Origin: Roseomonas sp.
GTDB taxonomy: Bacteria; Pseudomonadota; Alphaproteobacteria; Acetobacterales; Acetobacteraceae
DNA: 7,511 bases
Direction of reading: 5' to 3'
Assembly: GCA_020249415.1 (NCBI GenBank)
Contig: JADCFR010000336.1
Location: forward strand, 1 to 7,511
Under the pieces are notes generated by a model. The model saw only the letters and a program-made list of their open reading frames with translations. It was not told where the DNA came from and made no database searches. Below are positions 6,043 to 7,511 of the stretch, piece after piece. The first letter of the stretch is position 1. Each line of letters opens with the position of its first letter. The translations under genes were made by a program, and so were the position numbers.

Positions 6043-7386
6043 TCACGCGCGACGGAAAATGCGGCGTGACCGCCGATCGGCCTCACGCATTGCCGCTTCC
6101 GGCGTTGCCTGGCCGGCCGCGACAGAGGCGAACATCTGCACCAGCACATATTCCGCATTGGCCTGGCCAGAGGCTTCCGAGATCGGCCCCTTATAGCCAT
6201 TCCAGAACTGATTATTCATGGCATCACGGAAGATCGTGACCTTCGGATCGCTGGTCCAGACGGGAGCATCACGATAGGCATTCAGCGGATGCGCCCAATA
6301 GCCAAGATTGGCATTGAGCCAGGGTTCGTATTGTTCCACCTCCATCATGAAGGTCAGGAAAGCCTTGGCCGCATTGGGGAAGCGGCTATGGCGGAACACC
6401 ATGGCATTCAGCGTGAGTGGTGCATTGGGCCAGCTATTCGCCTGACCCAGCGGCATGACGCTGTGTTCCGAATCATCGGCAATCGGCCGCGTCGCCGGGT
6501 CATTCTTCAAGGCAAAATAGAGCGACACGCCATTCTGCGTCAGCCAGCAGGTATTCGCCGCATAGGCCTGATTGTTGCTGATATCGCCCCAGGCAATCGT
6601 GCCGCCATCAACAAAGGTCGGGTAGAGTTCCCTGAGGTAATTCAACGCCGCCAATGTCTGCGGGCTATTGACCGAAACCGCGCCGCTTTCATCGGTGATG
6701 GACGCGCCGTGGCTCCACATCAGCCAATTGGCAAAGCCATTGCCATCGCCCATCGCATTGCCGAGCGCGAAGCCGGCCGGCTTGTTGATGCGACGCAGGC
6801 GCCGGCAGAGTTCAAGCACGCCCGGCAGGTCATTCGGCGGCGCCTGGAAGCCAACTTCATTCACGGCCGATTTGCGCCAGATCAGCGGGCCAGAGGTGCC
6901 GCCCATGGGCAGGCCGATCCAGTTATTCGTGCCATGACGCTTGCCGAGCTTTTCGCCGCCAAACATCCAGCCGCCATATTTCTTGCCGAGATATTCAGCG
7001 ATATCCGAAACCTCAACCAGCTTGTCCACATAGATATGCGGCGCATCGCCAAAGCCGATGATACAATCCGGCCCAGCGCCGGTATTGGCGGTAACGGCGG
7101 TTTGTTGGTTGATGTCTTCCCAACCCACGAAATCCACGCGCACCTGCACGCCGGTTTGCTGGGTGAAGCGCGCGGCATTGGCGCGGAACACTTCCTCATC
7201 CGGCGCCACGAAGCGGACCGGGCGCAGGATGCGCAGCGTTGCGCCGTTTTCGATCGGCAGGCGCGGTGCCGCAACGCTGGCATCGCCGCGCGTCAGATTC
7301 TGCGCCAGTGCCTCGCCACCAGCGGCCAGTGCCGCCATGCCGACACCGGCACCAAGGATACTGCGTCTTGTGATGATATTGGCCAT
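6043..7386 (-). CDS. ABC importer solute-binding protein, family 1 (sugar type), Tat-exported
   Basis: Periplasmic binding protein of 447 residues that would deliver substrate to the two downstream permeases. The N-terminus is a twin-arginine signal: ITRRSILGAG at 5-14, a hydrophobic run to about 22, and ALA at 26-28 before Q29, the likely cleavage point. The mature region shows the family 1 pattern: an opening strand (ATLRILRP), FTQQTGVQVRVDFVGWEDIN (74-93) leading to the GPDCIIGFGD segment, GLPMGGTSGPLIWRKSAVNEVGF near 158-180, and the late FPNAAKAFLTFMM motif. The C-terminus PEAAMREADRRSRRIF matches the usual terminal helix of these proteins. Size is normal. AGGGAG lies 7 bases before the ATG. 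The ATPase gene ends 33 bases upstream. Sugars or sugar-like compounds are typical of the family; the actual ligand cannot be inferred here. Confidence 0.94.
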   Translation of the reverse strand: MANIITRRSILGAGVGMAALAAGGEALAQNLTRGDASVAAPRLPIENGATLRILRPVRFVAPDEEVFRANAARFTQQTGVQVRVDFVGWEDINQQTAVTANTGAGPDCIIGFGDAPHIYVDKLVEVSDIAEYLGKKYGGWMFGGEKLGKRHGTNNWIGLPMGGTSGPLIWRKSAVNEVGFQAPPNDLPGVLELCRRLRRINKPAGFALGNAMGDGNGFANWLMWSHGASITDESGAVSVNSPQTLAALNYLRELYPTFVDGGTIAWGDISNNQAYAANTCWLTQNGVSLYFALKNDPATRPIADDSEHSVMPLGQANSWPNAPLTLNAMVFRHSRFPNAAKAFLTFMMEVEQYEPWLNANLGYWAHPLNAYRDAPVWTSDPKVTIFRDAMNNQFWNGYKGPISEASGQANAEYVLVQMFASVAAGQATPEAAMREADRRSRRIFRRA

Positions 7387-7419
7387 TTCTTCACTCCCTG
7401 ATGTTTGGTTGGACCGAAA

Positions 7420-7511
7420 CTAAACCCTCTGCCCGCTTGCCTTGTCGAAGATATGCACAAGGGAAAGCTCGGGCGATATCGCAAGCGCCTCACCGTGATG
7501 AGCGGCGATTC
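7420..7511 (-). CDS. ABC importer ATP-binding subunit (MalK/UgpC type), 3' end only
   Basis: The last 29 codons and a TAG stop of a gene that enters from the right edge. The readable peptide IAAHHGEALAISPELSLVHI followed by FDKASGQRV has the form of the TOBE-domain end of MalK/UgpC-type ATPases, which commonly finish with a VHLFD-x-xTGxRL-like motif. No Walker motifs are in view, so the call rests on this short tail plus position: directly upstream of the binding-protein and permease genes, 33 bases from the former's ATG. It would supply ATP hydrolysis to the importer. Confidence 0.75.
   Translation of the reverse strand, partial: IAAHHGEALAISPELSLVHIFDKASGQRV

Noticed and set aside
5988..6200. 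N-terminal extension of the MalF-like permease to 6200
   Set aside because: It would overlap the binding-protein gene by more than 150 bases, has no family-like sequence, and the ATG at 5987 has a well-placed ribosome-binding site.
4227..6239. A 670-codon plus-strand open frame opposite both permease genes
   Set aside because: It is in codon register with the permeases, so it stays open simply because TTA, CTA and TCA codons are avoided in them. Its product is Q/R/D/G-rich without any family pattern, while the minus-strand proteins are clear permeases.
6289..7401. A 370-codon plus-strand open frame opposite the ABC binding protein
   Set aside because: Same in-register mirror effect; the minus-strand protein has a signal peptide and full family features.
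7403..7420. Small bulged hairpin between the ATPase stop and the binding-protein gene
   Set aside because: GTTTGG with CCGAAAC gives only six pairs with a bulge and a five-base loop; too weak to call.

Overview
The window is GC-rich, densely coding bacterial DNA, most likely from an alphaproteobacterium. The gene content and protein style (Tat-exported solute-binding proteins, TRAP and ABC importers, a YqhA-type protein beside an MFS carrier) would suit Acetobacteraceae/Rhodospirillales. That placement is an inference from overall look, not from a marker gene. No rRNA, tRNA, insertion sequence, CRISPR array or phage gene is visible.

Left part (1-2270): the 5' end of a TRAP-transporter solute-binding protein gene runs off the left edge on the minus strand. 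Next come a yqhA-family (UPF0114) membrane protein gene on the minus strand and, divergent from it, an MFS transporter gene on the plus strand. The 107-base divergent spacer holds a plausible minus-strand promoter and a perfect 14-base palindrome.

Right part (2236-7511): one long minus-strand gene cluster. Read in the direction of transcription it has the 3' end of an ABC importer ATPase, a family 1 solute-binding protein with a Tat signal, two MalF/MalG-type permeases, a D-2-hydroxyacid dehydrogenase and an enoyl-CoA hydratase/isomerase-family protein. The last four genes are separated by only 18-19 bases, so they are very probably co-transcribed. A strong hairpin sits between the binding-protein gene and the first permease gene and touches the permease ribosome-binding site, a typical position for setting unequal expression. 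The cluster end overlaps the convergent MFS gene by 35 bases.

Together the right-hand genes look like an uptake-plus-catabolism unit. A carbohydrate-type (CUT1-like) importer brings in a substrate; a dehydrogenase acting on a 2-hydroxy/2-keto acid and a crotonase-fold enzyme acting on a CoA thioester may process it. The substrate cannot be read from the sequence. I do not see a clearly new biological system; the points most worth a second look are the transporter-dehydrogenase-crotonase linkage, the intercistronic hairpin, the palindrome before the MFS gene and the glutamate-to-glycine change in the crotonase active site.
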